Source: Natronobacillus azotifigens
GTDB lineage: Bacteria > Bacillota > Bacilli > Bacillales > Amphibacillaceae
Reading direction: 5' to 3'
Assembly (NCBI RefSeq): GCF_026805325.1
Contig: NZ_JAPRAT010000009.1
Span: forward strand, 1-64,000
DNA length: 64,000 nucleotides
The notes under the pieces: generated by a model
Seen by the model: the letters and a program-made list of their open reading frames with translations, nothing else
Database searches by the model: none
Told to the model about the DNA's origin: nothing
Made by a program: the position numbers and the translations under genes
Shown here: positions 63,166 through 64,000 of the stretch, one piece after another
Layout: each line of letters starts with the position of its first letter
Position numbering within the stretch: position 1 is the stretch's first letter

Positions 63166-64000
63166 ATGAAATGTCAAAAATGTCAAAGCCGTACTGCTAC
63201 AATAAATGCTACCCTTCGAATGAATCATCATACAGAACAGTTTCACCTCTGTGAAGTTTGCTTCTCTGAATTAAAACAACAAACATTGAATCCTTCAGGC
63301 TTTTTTGGCGGCCAAGGATCTGATGGTTTTCAAGAAATGTACTCGAACGAAGCGGGTCAACAATACAAACAAGACTCGACAAAAAGAAAGCAAGGTTTAT
63401 TAGATCAATTAGGAAAAAATGTGAATGATGCAGCGAAAGCGGGTTTAATTGATCCTGTCATTGGTCGCGATCAAGAAGTTAATCGTGTAATAGAAACATT
63501 AAATCGCAGAAACAAAAATAATCCAGTGTTAATTGGAGAACCAGGTGTTGGTAAAACAGCCATTGCAGAAGGTCTCGCTTTAAAGATTACCGACAAAAAT
63601 GTACCACAAAAATTAATGAATAAAGAAGTTTATTTACTCGATGTTGCTTCCTTAGTTGCAAACACAGGTATTCGCGGACAGTTTGAAGAAAGAATGAAAC
63701 AACTGGTTCAAGAATTGCAAGAACGAAAAAATATTATCTTATTTGTTGATGAAATTCATTTATTAGTTGGAGCGGGCACAGCTGAAGGCTCACAAATGGA
63801 TGCCGGAAACATTTTGAAACCAGCACTAGCTCGTGGGGAGCTACAAGTAATTGGAGCAACTACATTAAAAGAATATCGACAAATTGAAAAAGATGCAGCT
63901 CTGGAGCGACGTTTCCAACCAGTGATGGTTAAAGAGCCTTCGACAGATGAGGCTATTCAAATTTTAGAGGGAATTAAGGATCGTTATGAGAAGTTCCATC
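63166..64000 (+). CDS. clpE: ATP-dependent Clp protease ATPase ClpE, N-terminal part
   Basis: The first 278 residues of a Clp/Hsp100 ATPase; the gene runs out of the window. The N-terminal zinc finger (C3, C6, C29, C32) is the feature that separates ClpE from ClpC. The first AAA domain has Walker A GEPGVGKT at residues 124-131 and Walker [11 protein letters not shown] near 192-201. ClpE unfolds substrates for ClpP during heat stress. Start ATG 63166 follows AAAGGAGG. Two CtsR operators overlap its promoter. Confidence 0.93.
   Translation, partial: MKCQKCQSRTATINATLRMNHHTEQFHLCEVCFSELKQQTLNPSGFFGGQGSDGFQEMYSNEAGQQYKQDSTKRKQGLLDQLGKNVNDAAKAGLIDPVIGRDQEVNRVIETLNRRNKNNPVLIGEPGVGKTAIAEGLALKITDKNVPQKLMNKEVYLLDVASLVANTGIRGQFEERMKQLVQELQERKNIILFVDEIHLLVGAGTAEGSQMDAGNILKPALARGELQVIGATTLKEYRQIEKDAALERRFQPVMVKEPSTDEAIQILEGIKDRYEKFH

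Overview
The window looks like chromosome of a low-GC Gram-positive bacterium of the family Bacillaceae, probably from the halotolerant side (Gracilibacillus, Oceanobacillus or Amphibacillus type). The reasons are A+T-rich coding with strong AGGAGG-type ribosome sites and many Bacillus family markers: YfhD, YuzF/DUF2642, YwbE, SE1561, YutF, MreBH, ClpE with CtsR operators, and PdaA. Gene order also resembles the B. subtilis yfj/yfk region (yfkJ-yfkI-yfkH, yfkD with yfkC, pdaA/yfjS). Species cannot be fixed from the sequence alone. No tRNA, rRNA, intact insertion sequence or prophage was seen.

Bases 1-6600 are an accessory, partly decayed region. It holds fragments of an ABC ATPase and of a duplicated membrane protein, broken small hydrophobic peptide genes, and an intact block of M50-type membrane protease, ABC permease and ABC ATPase. 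Several very small coupled ORFs follow. The layout resembles an exported-peptide or bacteriocin locus whose peptide gene has been frameshifted.

Bases 7000-15,000 hold a DUF6944-type repeat protein, a manganese catalase operon, a patatin-like lipase and YwbE. A UbiD-UbiA-UbiX cluster with a solute-binding lipoprotein comes next; it is the type that completes menaquinone by the futalosine route. Bases 15,000-29,700 hold a methyltransferase, a DinB protein, a tandem-repeat array, an LD-carboxypeptidase, a MarR-controlled heterodimeric multidrug ABC exporter, and a MoxR/DUF58/DUF4129/DUF4350 operon with SpoIIM and RDD membrane proteins.

Bases 29,700-36,200 hold a glycine riboswitch before an ACT-domain/UPF0210 pair, an unassigned structured RNA with a consensus promoter, and the two oxidative pentose-phosphate dehydrogenases gnd and zwf, convergent and separated by repeats. 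Bases 36,200-54,700 hold a HAD phosphatase, a PC4-like protein, a PTS IIA protein, MreBH, an acyltransferase, a GGDEF-EAL protein, the yfkJIH operon, a PfeT-like iron-efflux ATPase with a PerR box, an amino-acid ABC importer lacking its ATPase, an MFS carrier, YfkD, YfkC, SE1561, an antiporter-family protein and PdaA. Bases 54,700-64,000 hold ppk-ppx, an unknown TPR-like protein, an MbcS-type acyl-CoA synthetase, a second tandem array and the start of clpE, which runs off the window.

Intergenic repeats are the most unusual aspect. I see two 20/40-bp tandem arrays, a family of about 155-bp double-hairpin elements, an about 150-bp inverted-repeat element, and an about 110-bp element that in three of three clear cases lies directly after a stop codon in the sense direction.
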